Positions 18,170 through 26,979 of a stretch of 58,335 nucleotides of DNA are shown one piece after another. A program made the position numbers and the translations under genes. Source of the stretch: CAZLYX01 sp964563885 (GTDB taxonomy: Bacteria; Pseudomonadota; Gammaproteobacteria; Burkholderiales; Neisseriaceae). The notes beneath the pieces are model-generated. The model ran no database searches. It saw only the letters and a program-made list of their open reading frames with translations, and was not told the origin of the DNA. Positions within the stretch are counted from its first letter, which is position 1. The number at the start of each line of letters is the position of its first letter. The stretch is from the NCBI GenBank assembly GCA_964563885.1, contig CAZLYX010000004.1, positions 1-58,335 of the forward strand, given 5' to 3'.

Positions 18170-18703
18170 ATGCGTTATATTACTGAAATTCCAAATGATT
18201 GCGATATTGATGAATATCATCTGTCTGAGTTATTAGCACATCGCTACCAAACGTGGACGGTAAGCAAAACTAAATGCTCATTTTTAATTTTGCATCAAGA
18301 ATATAAAGACTTACACTACAACACCCGCGAAGACTTCTATTTTAGCTTTCAAGGAGCCATTAGATTAGTCAGCTTTGGGCTCATCCTTCTCAACGATGGT
18401 AACTGCTTAAATTTCCATTGGTATGTGATCAGCACTTATGGCTCTGGCGGCACTAAACGTTTGCGACCAGTGTTGCTTGAAGTCGATGAACATCGCCACT
18501 TCAACGGCGAAGTTTACTACCCATCTGCTGATTCAGTTGCCATGCTTGATAGCTTGGTCAAAGCGTTTACTGCCTATAAAACCGACCATGGCTTCACTGA
18601 AAACTCTACTCAACGAATGTTTGTCGATTACAGCCGTGTGATGCCAGATGAGAACGAGCCAGTAGAAGTTAAAATATTGCCAGATGGCCGAGTGATTCGT
18701 TAA
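18170..18703 (+). CDS. hypothetical protein, 177 aa
   Basis: Not recognised. Starts MRYITEIPNDCDIDEYHLSE after AGGAAAAC, with no signal peptide or membrane span. It is rich in aromatic and acidic residues, and its C-terminal part (MPDENEPVEVKILPDGRVIR) looks like a short beta-hairpin tail. It lies between frmA and frmB on the same strand, separated from each by DUS copies, so a link to formaldehyde metabolism is possible but not shown. Confidence 0.7.
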   Translation: MRYITEIPNDCDIDEYHLSELLAHRYQTWTVSKTKCSFLILHQEYKDLHYNTREDFYFSFQGAIRLVSFGLILLNDGNCLNFHWYVISTYGSGGTKRLRPVLLEVDEHRHFNGEVYYPSADSVAMLDSLVKAFTAYKTDHGFTENSTQRMFVDYSRVMPDENEPVEVKILPDGRVIR

Positions 18704-19012
18704 GCGGATAGTCGCAATGTTATAAAGCCTAACCACATTCATAACTTGCAAACAAATTATTATTTAAATAAATATAAGCAATAATTTGGCCAGCAGATAT
18801 ATGGCTATTAACAATAAGGCCAACATCACAAAATATCTTACAACACTGTTGTTATTAGCACCTGATGCAAGCCATTGATTGAACCACATCAAACGCATAT
18901 TTATTGGGTGCCCTATAATACTTAAAACAGATTCAGGTAGCCTAATACATTTTATAATATCTTAAGCTACCTGAACCATATTCTAATTCTCTACATCACG
19001 GAGCCTGCCAAC
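18704..19012. other. intergenic region before frmB with DUS copies
   Basis: 309 bp without a gene. It holds TTCAGGTAGCCT at 18932-18943 and a one-mismatch copy AAGCTACCTGAA at 18964-18975 in opposite orientation, 37 bp before frmB. No clear promoter was identified. Confidence 0.6.
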
Positions 19013-19855
19013 ATGACTGTCCCTACCCTGCTCAGCCGAAATAAAATGTTTAACGGCCACCACGAACGCTATCAGCATTTTTCTAACGCTTGTCAATGTG
19101 ACATGACTTTTGCCATTTATTTGCCACCCATCGCTTTGCAAGGCTACGCTGTGCCCGTGCTTTATTGGCTCTCTGGCCTCACTTGCAACGATGAAAACTT
19201 CGCCACCAAAGCTGGCGCACAAAGATTTGCAGCACAATGGGGCATGGCATTGGTGATGCCCGACACCAGCCCGCGCGGAGAAGACATACCCGATGCTGAT
19301 CGCTACGATTTAGGCAAAGGCGCTGGCTTTTATGTAAACGCCACACAAAAACCGTGGGCTAAACATTATCAAATGTATGATTATATTGTGCACGAGCTGC
19401 CTAAAATCATTGAAGCAAACTTTCCAGTAAATCAGAAACGCAGTATCTTTGGACACAGTATGGGCGGCCATGGCGCACTACAAATTGCGCTTAAAAATCC
19501 TGAGCGTTACGCGGCTGTTTCTGCGTTTGCGCCCATCGTAAACCCAAGCCAAACCCCGTGGGGACAAAATGCATTTGCCGCTTATTTGGGCGACAACCTT
19601 GCCGCATGGGCGCAATATGACAGCACCGAACTGGTCAAAACAGCAACCCAAAAACTGCCGATTATGATTGATCAAGGCGATGCCGACGATTTTCATCCCA
19701 AAGAATTACAACCACAAGTGTTTATCGCCGCTGCAAACGCTGCTGGTTTCAATGTTCGCTATACCTTGCGACCAGGCTATGACCACAGCTATTATTTCAT
19801 TGCCAGTTTTATTGATTCGCACATTGAGTTTCACGCCGATGCGTTTGACTTATAA
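19013..19855 (+). CDS. frmB: S-formylglutathione hydrolase
   Basis: 280 aa alpha/beta-hydrolase (esterase D family). Hydrolyses S-formylglutathione to formate and glutathione. The nucleophile elbow is GHSMGGHGAL (Ser about 148); the later acid and base residues lie in IDQGDADDFH and GYDHSYYF. WLSGLTCNDENF and DTSPRGEDIPD are family hallmarks. GGAG precedes the ATG. recC begins 42 bp downstream, possibly co-transcribed. Confidence 0.95.
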   Translation: MTVPTLLSRNKMFNGHHERYQHFSNACQCDMTFAIYLPPIALQGYAVPVLYWLSGLTCNDENFATKAGAQRFAAQWGMALVMPDTSPRGEDIPDADRYDLGKGAGFYVNATQKPWAKHYQMYDYIVHELPKIIEANFPVNQKRSIFGHSMGGHGALQIALKNPERYAAVSAFAPIVNPSQTPWGQNAFAAYLGDNLAAWAQYDSTELVKTATQKLPIMIDQGDADDFHPKELQPQVFIAAANAAGFNVRYTLRPGYDHSYYFIASFIDSHIEFHADAFDL

Positions 19856-19897
19856 ATCTTAAACCAGAAGCTACCTGAAGCCCACTTAGAAAACGCC

Positions 19898-22800
19898 ATG
19901 CTTTATCTTTATCAATCAAATCGCCTTGAAACCCTAGCCGACATTCTCACTGCCCTGCACCAAAGCGCGCCTTTACAGGGTTCGCTGGCAGCTGAGGAAA
20001 TCATTGTGCAAAGCCAAGGCATGCGCCGTTTTCTGAGCATTCACTTAGCCCAAACAACAGGCATTGCTGCCAATCTAAACTTTCAGCTGCCAGCGGGTTG
20101 GACATGGCGTTTAATGCGCCAATTTATCCCCAACACGCCCACGCTCAGCCCTTTTGCCCCAGAAGTGATGCGTTGGCGTTTATTTGGTTTATTCCAAAGC
20201 CCCGAGTTTCAAAGTTCTGCATTTACCCAAAGTCGCCAAGCCCTAGAAGGCTACCTGAACAGCAGCGATCAAGCAGCTTATCAATTGGCTGGACAATTGT
20301 CAGATATATTTGACCAATACTTGGTTTATCGCGCCACATGGATTAACGCTTGGAAAGCAGGAAAATTACTCGATTTAGGCGCAGAAGAAATCTGGCAGGC
20401 CGAGCTATGGCGTTTTCTTGATGACGACCGGCAAAGTGCGCCCCATCGCGTTGCACAATGGCGGCAATTGCTCAGTTCGATCAATGCCCATCATTTACCT
20501 GAGCGCTATTTCGTATTTGGCATCGCCACGCTGGCGCCCATGTATCTTCAGCTATTACAAGAAGTATCCAAACACACAGATGTACACATTTTTGCATTGA
20601 ATCCCAGCAGTGAATATTGGGGTAACGTGATTGAGCCTGCTCAAATTCTCAATAGCCCTGATGACATAGACCTTAGCCAAAGTGGCCACCCGCTGCTGGC
20701 TTCACTTGGCAAACAAGGCCGTGATTTCTTTGATTCTCTTGCCGACGCCAATATTAGCCACGATGGCAGTTATTTTGAAAGCCCCACCACCGATACACTT
20801 TTGCACGCACTCCAAAGCGACATTCAAACCCTAAACTTGCCGCAAACTGTAGCTGCCGATTTACTCCGCGATGGTTCAGTGTGCATTGCCTCAGCCCACA
20901 GCCCCTTGCGCGAATTACACATTTTAAAAGACACATTATTAAGCATTCTTGCCGAACACCCAGATTGGCAGCCGCATGATATTGCCGTGCTCACGCCCAA
21001 TATTGAGCCTTACAGCCCATTTATCGACGCGGTGTTTGGGCAAAATCCGCACAATCAAGCCATTCCTTATAGCCTGTCCGACGTTAAACTTAGCCGCCGC
21101 CAGCCATTGCTTTATGCGCTTGAAAAAATATTAGAACTGCTGCAAAGCAGATTTGAAGTCGATCAACTGCTGTCACTGCTTGAAAATGAAATCGTGCTGC
21201 ATCGTTTTGAACTTACCCGTGACGATTTACCGCTGCTGCATGACACCATCGCAGCACTTAATATTCATTGGGGCATCAACGAAACCATGCGCAGCGAGCA
21301 TGGCGCTACCAATCCATTGTTTACCTGGCAACAAGGCTTAGATAGGTTAACTTTGGGCTGGATGCTACCTGAAACAGATCACGCGCTCTGGCAAAACCTT
21401 AGCGCTTGGCATGGCGATCCCAACCAAATCGATGTTTTCAGCCGTTTCAGAAATCTTATCGACACGCTGGCCGATATTTGGCACGAATGGAATCAAGCCA
21501 CCAATATCAGCACTTGGGCAGTTCGTGTGCGCTTGGCGGTACAACAATTGTTCGCCGCTGCCGATACCGACCAAGCCACGCTACAACAACTCGAACAAAC
21601 ATTGGCGCGCTGGCAAGAAGAAGCGGCGCTTGCAGGATTTTCAGGTAGCCTTAGCCTCAATACGGCCACACAACACATTACTCATTTTTTAGATAGCCAA
21701 AGTCAAGCTGCATTTTTAAGTGGTGGCATCACCTTTTGCGGCATGGTGCCAATGCGCAGCCTACCCTTTAAAGTTATTTGTCTGCTGGGTTTAAACGATG
21801 GTGATTTTCCACGCAACACCAAAGCCACTGCATTCGATCTCATTGCTCAGCATCCGCAAAAAAACGACCGCGCCCGCCGCGACGATGATCGCTATCTATT
21901 CCTCGAAGCCATCATCAGCGCACGCGACATACTTTATTTATCTTATATTGGCCGCAGCATTCACAACAACGACGCGCTCGCGCCATCAACTTTGCTTAAC
22001 GAGTTGATTGATACCCTCGCCACCATGACCGGTGAGTCGTCACAGACTTTGCTCGAACATTGGGTAACGCAACATCCACTGCAAGCCTTTTCCAACCAAT
22101 ACTTTCAATCAAGCTCAACAGCCCTGTTTAGCACCAGAAACGATTATGCCGATGCCTTAAATCAACCGATTGTTACACGCAAGCCTTTTTTTGATGGCGA
22201 GCCGATTGCCATCGCCAGCAACACTAATCACATTATTTCTTTGCTGGACTTCTTACGCTTTTGGCGCAACCCCGTGCGCCATTGGTTAGAAAATCAACTC
22301 GACTGGAAACAGCCTTATACCGATGAAGCTTGGGATGCCGCTGAGCCGTTCAACCCTACTGCCACTGAAGCCATTCACAGCAGCTATTTAAATGCTCGCC
22401 GTCAAGATCAAGACTTTGAACGCGTTGGTGTTTCTTTACAAGCTCAAAGCCTGTTACCCGAAGGAATATTGGGCGATTTATGGCAACAGCATTTTCAAGT
22501 CACCGCCAAAGCACTGGATACTGAATTGTGTCAAAGCCCTAAATACCCTAGCGTGCCATTTGATTTAACATTTGCCGAAAAAACGCTTTCAGGTAGCCTG
22601 AACCAGCTTTATCAACACGGTCAAATATTCTTTTTAAACCGCAAACTTAATGCACCGCAGCGTTTATCGCTGATGCTAGAACACCTAATCTATTGCGCCG
22701 TAGCACCCAATAACCTACCGCTGCTTAGCCATTTATTATTGCCAGATGCACCCGAAAGCTGGCCAACTATTGATGCTAAAACCGCACATAATTTACTGCA

Positions 22801-23110
22801 ACCATGGCTGGCTTATTACCAAATTGGTCAAACACGGCCGCTGCCTTTTTTTGCTAAAACCAGTCTCCAAGCTGCACAAGAACAATTGAAAACCAACGAT
22901 TTAAATAAAGCTCTTAATAAGGCGAGAAGCATATACCGTGGCAACAAAGTCAGCAAAGGACAATGTGATTATGAAGAAGTTGCACTGGTTTTTGGCTCAA
23001 ATGAATCAGAACCGATTGACAGCCCCTTGTTTTGGAACATGGTTTCCGACTTATTAGTACCTTTAATGGAAAATTTAAAAGCAACAGAATTAGAGCCAGA
23101 AAATACTTAA
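19898..23110 (+). CDS. recC: exodeoxyribonuclease V subunit gamma (RecC)
   Basis: 1070 aa, close to the usual length. RecC is the Chi-recognising subunit of the RecBCD helicase-nuclease for double-strand-break repair. Begins MLYLYQSNRLETLADILTAL; conserved stretches include VQSQGMRRFLSIHLAQ, FGIATLAPMYLQLL, LPFKVICLLGLNDGDFPR and DRARRDDDRYLFLEAIISAR. recB and recD are not adjacent. The coding sequence itself contains three exact uptake sequences (20248-20259, 21640-21651, 22588-22599), a high density for one gene. Confidence 0.95.
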   Translation: MLYLYQSNRLETLADILTALHQSAPLQGSLAAEEIIVQSQGMRRFLSIHLAQTTGIAANLNFQLPAGWTWRLMRQFIPNTPTLSPFAPEVMRWRLFGLFQSPEFQSSAFTQSRQALEGYLNSSDQAAYQLAGQLSDIFDQYLVYRATWINAWKAGKLLDLGAEEIWQAELWRFLDDDRQSAPHRVAQWRQLLSSINAHHLPERYFVFGIATLAPMYLQLLQEVSKHTDVHIFALNPSSEYWGNVIEPAQILNSPDDIDLSQSGHPLLASLGKQGRDFFDSLADANISHDGSYFESPTTDTLLHALQSDIQTLNLPQTVAADLLRDGSVCIASAHSPLRELHILKDTLLSILAEHPDWQPHDIAVLTPNIEPYSPFIDAVFGQNPHNQAIPYSLSDVKLSRRQPLLYALEKILELLQSRFEVDQLLSLLENEIVLHRFELTRDDLPLLHDTIAALNIHWGINETMRSEHGATNPLFTWQQGLDRLTLGWMLPETDHALWQNLSAWHGDPNQIDVFSRFRNLIDTLADIWHEWNQATNISTWAVRVRLAVQQLFAAADTDQATLQQLEQTLARWQEEAALAGFSGSLSLNTATQHITHFLDSQSQAAFLSGGITFCGMVPMRSLPFKVICLLGLNDGDFPRNTKATAFDLIAQHPQKNDRARRDDDRYLFLEAIISARDILYLSYIGRSIHNNDALAPSTLLNELIDTLATMTGESSQTLLEHWVTQHPLQAFSNQYFQSSSTALFSTRNDYADALNQPIVTRKPFFDGEPIAIASNTNHIISLLDFLRFWRNPVRHWLENQLDWKQPYTDEAWDAAEPFNPTATEAIHSSYLNARRQDQDFERVGVSLQAQSLLPEGILGDLWQQHFQVTAKALDTELCQSPKYPSVPFDLTFAEKTLSGSLNQLYQHGQIFFLNRKLNAPQRLSLMLEHLIYCAVAPNNLPLLSHLLLPDAPESWPTIDAKTAHNLLQPWLAYYQIGQTRPLPFFAKTSLQAAQEQLKTNDLNKALNKARSIYRGNKVSKGQCDYEEVALVFGSNESEPIDSPLFWNMVSDLLVPLMENLKATELEPENT

Positions 23111-23122
23111 GACCACACAACA

Positions 23123-23294
23123 TTCAGGTAGCCTACTGAATAATAAAAGCACTTATATAACCACTCTGCTCAGCTTGCTTGAAGCTACCTGAAAACATTG
23201 TTCAAGCCGACAACCCTCACAAAATGCGATACAATAATAAACTAATATTCTAAAAATCAGAGCGCTACAGCGTCAAACATTATAGGAACCCGCA
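23123..23294. other. recC-etfD intergenic region with DUS
   Basis: Holds TTCAGGTAGCCT at 23123-23134 and a one-mismatch AAGCTACCTGAA near 23182. No gene or clear promoter was found. Confidence 0.5.
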
Positions 23295-24950
23295 ATGAGC
23301 GAATCGTTCGAGCGTGACAGCATGCAATATGATGTGGTTATCGTTGGCGCCGGCCCGTCAGGCTTGGCTACAGCCATCAAACTCAAGCAACTTGCAGAAA
23401 AAGCAGAGCGTGAAATTAGCGTCTGCATTGTTGAGAAAGGATCAGAAGTCGGTGCACATATTCTATCTGGTGCGGTGATTGATCCTATTGCATTAACCGA
23501 GCTGCTGCCCGATTGGCGCAAACTCAGCGCGCCACTAAATACAGCTGTTAACGAAGACCGTGTACTGTTTCTCACCCAACAAAAAGCGATCAAATTACCT
23601 ACCCCACCAAGTTTTAAAAATAAAGGCAATTACATCATTAGCCTTGGTTTACTTTGTCGATGGCTGGCAGAACAAGCAGAAAGCTTGGGCGTAGAAATCT
23701 ACCCAGGATTTGCCGCTACTGAAGTACTTTATCATGCGGACGCATCCGTTAAAGGCATTGCCACTGGCAATATGGGTGTAGGCAAAGATGGCCAACCTAC
23801 TGATGCTTTCCAACCTGGCATGGAATTGTGGGCGCAACAAACTATTTTTGCAGAAGGCTGCCACGGCTCGCTCACCAAGGCTTTAATCCAGAAATTCGAA
23901 TTAACACACAACAGTCAGCCACAAACCTACGGTATTGGCATAAAAGAAATCTGGGAAGTGCCTGAAAAAAAATGCAAACCTGGTTTGGTGATTCACAGCA
24001 CGGGCTGGCCACTTGATCAAAAGACCTACGGCGGCTCGTTTATTTATCATTTAGAAAACAATCAAGTTGCAGTTGGTTTTGTGATTGGCTTAGATTATCA
24101 AAATCCATATATGTCGCCGTTTGAAGAATTTCAACGCTTTAAAGCTCACCCTGAAATACGCAAAACTTTTGAAGGCGGTCGCCGCATTGCTTATGGTGCA
24201 CGAGCCTTAAGCGAAGGTGGTTTGCAAAGCTTGCCTAAACTCAGTTTCCCTGGTGGGCTATTGGTAGGCGATACTGCTGGCTTTTTGAATGTTCCGCGCA
24301 TCAAAGGCATTCACACCGCCATGAAATCAGGCATGATTGCCGCTGAAGCAGTGTTCGAGCAACTCAAGCCTACTGAGACAGAAAATAGCAGCAACTCAGA
24401 AGTTTCAACCTACCGTATCTTGTTTGAAAAAAGCTGGTTATTTAGCGAGCTATATAGCGTGCGAAATGTCCGCCCTGCTTTCAAATGGGGCTTGCTTCCA
24501 GCCATGGCTTATACCGCGCTTGAACAATATGTTTTTAAAGGCAATACTCCATGGACCATTCGTCATCACGGCACCGACCACGGCTCCCTGAAAAAAGCCC
24601 AACAATCTAAACCAATTGATTATCCAAAGCCAGATAATGTGATTACTTTTGATCGCACAAGCAGTGTATTTTTAGCCAACATTGATCATGCAGAAAATCA
24701 GCCTACTCATCTCATCCTCCGCAATCCTCAAACTATGATAGACATCAATTATGCTCAGTACGCGAGCCCAGAAACACGTTATTGCCCTGCTGCTGTGTAT
24801 GAAATCATCGAAGAAGCGGGTAAACCACGCTTACAGATTAATGCGCAAAACTGCGTTCACTGCAAAACTTGCGACATCAAAGACCCAACACAAAATATCA
24901 ATTGGGTGTGTCCAGAAGGTGGCAGCGGGCCTAATTATGGCGCCATGTAA
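23295..24950 (+). CDS. etfD: electron transfer flavoprotein-ubiquinone oxidoreductase
   Basis: 551 aa, typical for ETF-QO. Membrane-associated FAD and [4Fe-4S] enzyme that passes electrons from electron transfer flavoprotein to quinone. The FAD dinucleotide motif is VVIVGAGPSGLATAIKL (about 12-28); the second FAD region is LLVGDTAGFLNVPRIKG; the cluster cysteines are CPAAVYEI and CVHCKTCDIKDP near the C terminus. No etfA or etfB lies nearby. The start is a good ATG after AGGAACCCGCA. Confidence 0.95.
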   Translation: MSESFERDSMQYDVVIVGAGPSGLATAIKLKQLAEKAEREISVCIVEKGSEVGAHILSGAVIDPIALTELLPDWRKLSAPLNTAVNEDRVLFLTQQKAIKLPTPPSFKNKGNYIISLGLLCRWLAEQAESLGVEIYPGFAATEVLYHADASVKGIATGNMGVGKDGQPTDAFQPGMELWAQQTIFAEGCHGSLTKALIQKFELTHNSQPQTYGIGIKEIWEVPEKKCKPGLVIHSTGWPLDQKTYGGSFIYHLENNQVAVGFVIGLDYQNPYMSPFEEFQRFKAHPEIRKTFEGGRRIAYGARALSEGGLQSLPKLSFPGGLLVGDTAGFLNVPRIKGIHTAMKSGMIAAEAVFEQLKPTETENSSNSEVSTYRILFEKSWLFSELYSVRNVRPAFKWGLLPAMAYTALEQYVFKGNTPWTIRHHGTDHGSLKKAQQSKPIDYPKPDNVITFDRTSSVFLANIDHAENQPTHLILRNPQTMIDINYAQYASPETRYCPAAVYEIIEEAGKPRLQINAQNCVHCKTCDIKDPTQNINWVCPEGGSGPNYGAM

Positions 24951-24992
24951 ATATATTTTTAAGCATACGTTTAAAATAAATTTATATTAAAT

Positions 24993-25210
24993 AAATGAAG
25001 TAAATGAAGTAAATGAAGTAAATGAAGTAAATGAAGTAAATGAAGTNNNNNNNNNNNNNNNNNNNNNNNNNNNNNNNNNNNNNNNNNNNNNNNNNNNNNN
25101 NNNNNNNNNNNNNNNNNNNNNNNNNNNNNNNNNNNNNNNNNNNNNNGAAGTAAATGAAGTAAATGAAGTAAATGAAGTAAATGAAGTAAATGAAGTAAAT
25201 GAAGTAAATG
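24993..25210. repeat. 9-bp minisatellite (AAATGAAGT)n interrupted by assembly gap
   Basis: Six perfect AAATGAAGT units (24993-25046) run into 100 Ns. On the right, a partial unit and six full units (25152-25205) continue into AAATG before a DUS. The gap is inside the array, so the true copy number is unknown and at least 13. It lies between etfD and grxB and is non-coding; translated frames give only monotonous FIY or TSF repeats. Confidence 0.95.
25047..25146. other. assembly gap, 100 N
   Basis: Exactly 100 N, the conventional length for a gap of unknown size. Both edges are the same 9-bp repeat. Confidence 0.98.
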
Positions 25211-25267
25211 CTACCTGAAAGCAAGCTCGCAAACTTTTGCTAAGCTCATTTTTCAGGTAGCCTTTAT
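25208..25267. terminator. DUS-type hairpin next to minisatellite
   Basis: TGCTACCTGAA just after the repeat array opposes TTCAGGTAGCCT at 25252-25263, flanked by TTTA. The loop of about 30 nt is long. Likely terminator for grxB on the minus strand. Confidence 0.55.
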
Positions 25268-25294
25268 ATTACCAACTATTATTCTATCTAGCGC

Positions 25295-25942
25295 TTATAC
25301 AGCACGACTCCAAAACAACGGTATGTTCGTTTGCGCACTCATTGATAAAATATATTCTTTAATATTCTTTGGAATCACTAAGCCGCGCACCATGGTTAGA
25401 TTGCGTAGTAATGGGAATATCAAAATATCTTCTAAGCTAAAATAACCTTTCATACCATTTGATGATATTACCAGCCGAGATAGCTTTTCTAATACTGCTT
25501 CTATTTGTGCTATATACACTGGCGATTGAGCCATATTGGTTTTAAAATCACCGATAACTGCTTCTTTTCTAACAGTATAGTAATCAATTGCAGCTTGGTT
25601 TGGAAATTCAGCTAACCCTAATAAAACAATACGGGGCAACACTAATTTATACTCATTTACTGCCATTTCATCCATCAAAAATTCAATTTGTGGGCGTACT
25701 TCCATATCTAAACACCCTCCATTGACATGAGTGTCAACAAAACGTACCACCTCCAAGCTTTCACCCAGATACGTTCCGTCAGGCTTTTCTAAAACTGGTA
25801 ACAATTTTGCACCAACAAAACCAGTCGGCGTTGTTTCATCATCATATGGTAAATATATTTCTTCTACCTGTAATCTTCGTAACGGAAAAATCATTCTCGC
25901 TCTTACGCAAAAAGGACAATGATCATATAAATAAAGTTTCAT
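25295..25942 (-). CDS. grxB: glutaredoxin 2
   Basis: 215 aa, GrxB length. N-terminal thioredoxin-fold with active site CPFC in YDHCPFCVRARMIF (Cys9 and Cys12), then an all-helical GST-like C-terminal domain (GYFSLEDILIFPLLRNLTMV). Reduces protein or glutathione mixed disulfides using glutathione. Fits the glutathione theme of this window (gshA, gshB, frmAB). It stands alone on the minus strand, with the minisatellite downstream of its stop. Confidence 0.94.
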   Translation of the reverse strand: MKLYLYDHCPFCVRARMIFPLRRLQVEEIYLPYDDETTPTGFVGAKLLPVLEKPDGTYLGESLEVVRFVDTHVNGGCLDMEVRPQIEFLMDEMAVNEYKLVLPRIVLLGLAEFPNQAAIDYYTVRKEAVIGDFKTNMAQSPVYIAQIEAVLEKLSRLVISSNGMKGYFSLEDILIFPLLRNLTMVRGLVIPKNIKEYILSMSAQTNIPLFWSRAV

Positions 25943-26422
25943 TTTTGATTTACCTAGCTCTATTAAATTACCTGCAGAGAATTACATCACAATTGATTCC
26001 ATCATGACAAAAAAAAGACAAACTATTGCGTTGAAAAAATTATATACATTATTTTACAATGCTGTCTGCTTAAAATTCAAGCACATACTTTATTTATTGT
26101 TTTATATGCACTATTTTCAATTTCAACAAGCGGCCTTCAAAAAAGATTAACGGTGTTTCGTTAAATTCACCATAATTGCATAGTTTTTTAGACAGTTGCT
26201 TTACTCCGCTCATTTACGTTGTTGTTCCAAATACTTATACTGTCCGTGCCTCTATTGAGTAAGAGCTGAACTGTAAGTAAATTAAAAAATATCCTTTCGC
26301 ATTTGGTTCAAATATCAATAGTCTCTATCGCAAATCCAATCTGTTCTTGATGAACCACGCTTGAATAAAAAGGTCATCTAATTAGTATTGTTTCAATTTT
26401 TTATTATATTTGGGAGATTTAC
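25943..26422. other. 480-bp AT-rich intergenic region
   Basis: Between divergent grxB and the roadblock-domain gene. No open frame with a credible start and RBS, no uptake sequence and no strong hairpin. Presumably contains both promoters, but I cannot point to them with confidence. Confidence 0.5.
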
Positions 26423-26779
26423 ATGAACTACGATAAAGCTGTTTCTGAAATGTTAAATGTTGATGGTGCTATTGCTGCGGCCGTTGTTGATTACTCAAGC
26501 GGTATGCTACTAGCAGGTGGTGGCTCACCTGCTGTTGATTTAGAAGTCGCTGCTGCCGGCAACACCGAAGTAATGAGTGCAAAAATGAAGACCATGAAAA
26601 TGTTGGGTTTAAATGACAATATCGAAGATATTTTAATCACTTTGGGCAAACAATATCATTTGTTGCGCCCGCTGGTTAAACATGAAGGTCTATTCCTTTA
26701 TTCAGTTCTGGACAAATCAAAATCTAACTTGGCTTTAGCTCGTCGCTCACTGGTAGAAACCGAACGCAACTTAGGCTAA
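26423..26779 (+). CDS. roadblock/LC7-like domain protein, 118 aa
   Basis: 118 aa preceded by GGGAG. MNYDKAVSEMLNVDGAIAAA followed by VDYSSGMLLAGGG looks like the start of a roadblock/LC7 (profilin-like) fold, with a second half LGKQYHLLRPLVKHEGLFLY. Such proteins often regulate small GTPases or act in signalling, but I do not know its partner here. It has its own terminator at 26795-26827 and is followed by relA. Assignment is by pattern only. Confidence 0.6.
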   Translation: MNYDKAVSEMLNVDGAIAAAVVDYSSGMLLAGGGSPAVDLEVAAAGNTEVMSAKMKTMKMLGLNDNIEDILITLGKQYHLLRPLVKHEGLFLYSVLDKSKSNLALARRSLVETERNLG

Positions 26780-26794
26780 TCAACGCTTTAGTAT

Positions 26795-26827
26795 AAAATA
26801 GTCGCCTCAATAGGCGGCTATTTTATT
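26795..26827 (+). terminator. rho-independent terminator
   Basis: AAAATAGTCGCCT (26795-26807) pairs with AGGCGGCTATTTT (26812-26824) through one G-U pair, 4-nt loop, then T-rich sequence. Ends the roadblock-domain gene. Confidence 0.85.
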
Positions 26828-26979
26828 TGAACCAAAATTCTTTATTGTTGCTACTGTTTGAATAAAACTTGAGCAGTTTAATAAATCAATTATTGAACTA
26901 ATCAACTAATTCTCATGACGTTAGCGAGTGTTTATGCTTACAATAAGCCTCTTCATATCATGGTTAACGGAATTTCATC

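Noticed and set aside
19898..23110. recC as part of a defence island
   Set aside because: It is flanked by housekeeping genes and carries several host uptake sequences, so it is the normal chromosomal recC; the lack of adjacent recB/recD is only a gene-order matter.
24982..25232. Minus-strand open frames reading FIYFIY or TSFTSF across the N gap
   Set aside because: They are translations of the 9-bp minisatellite including unknown bases, with no real protein features or RBS.
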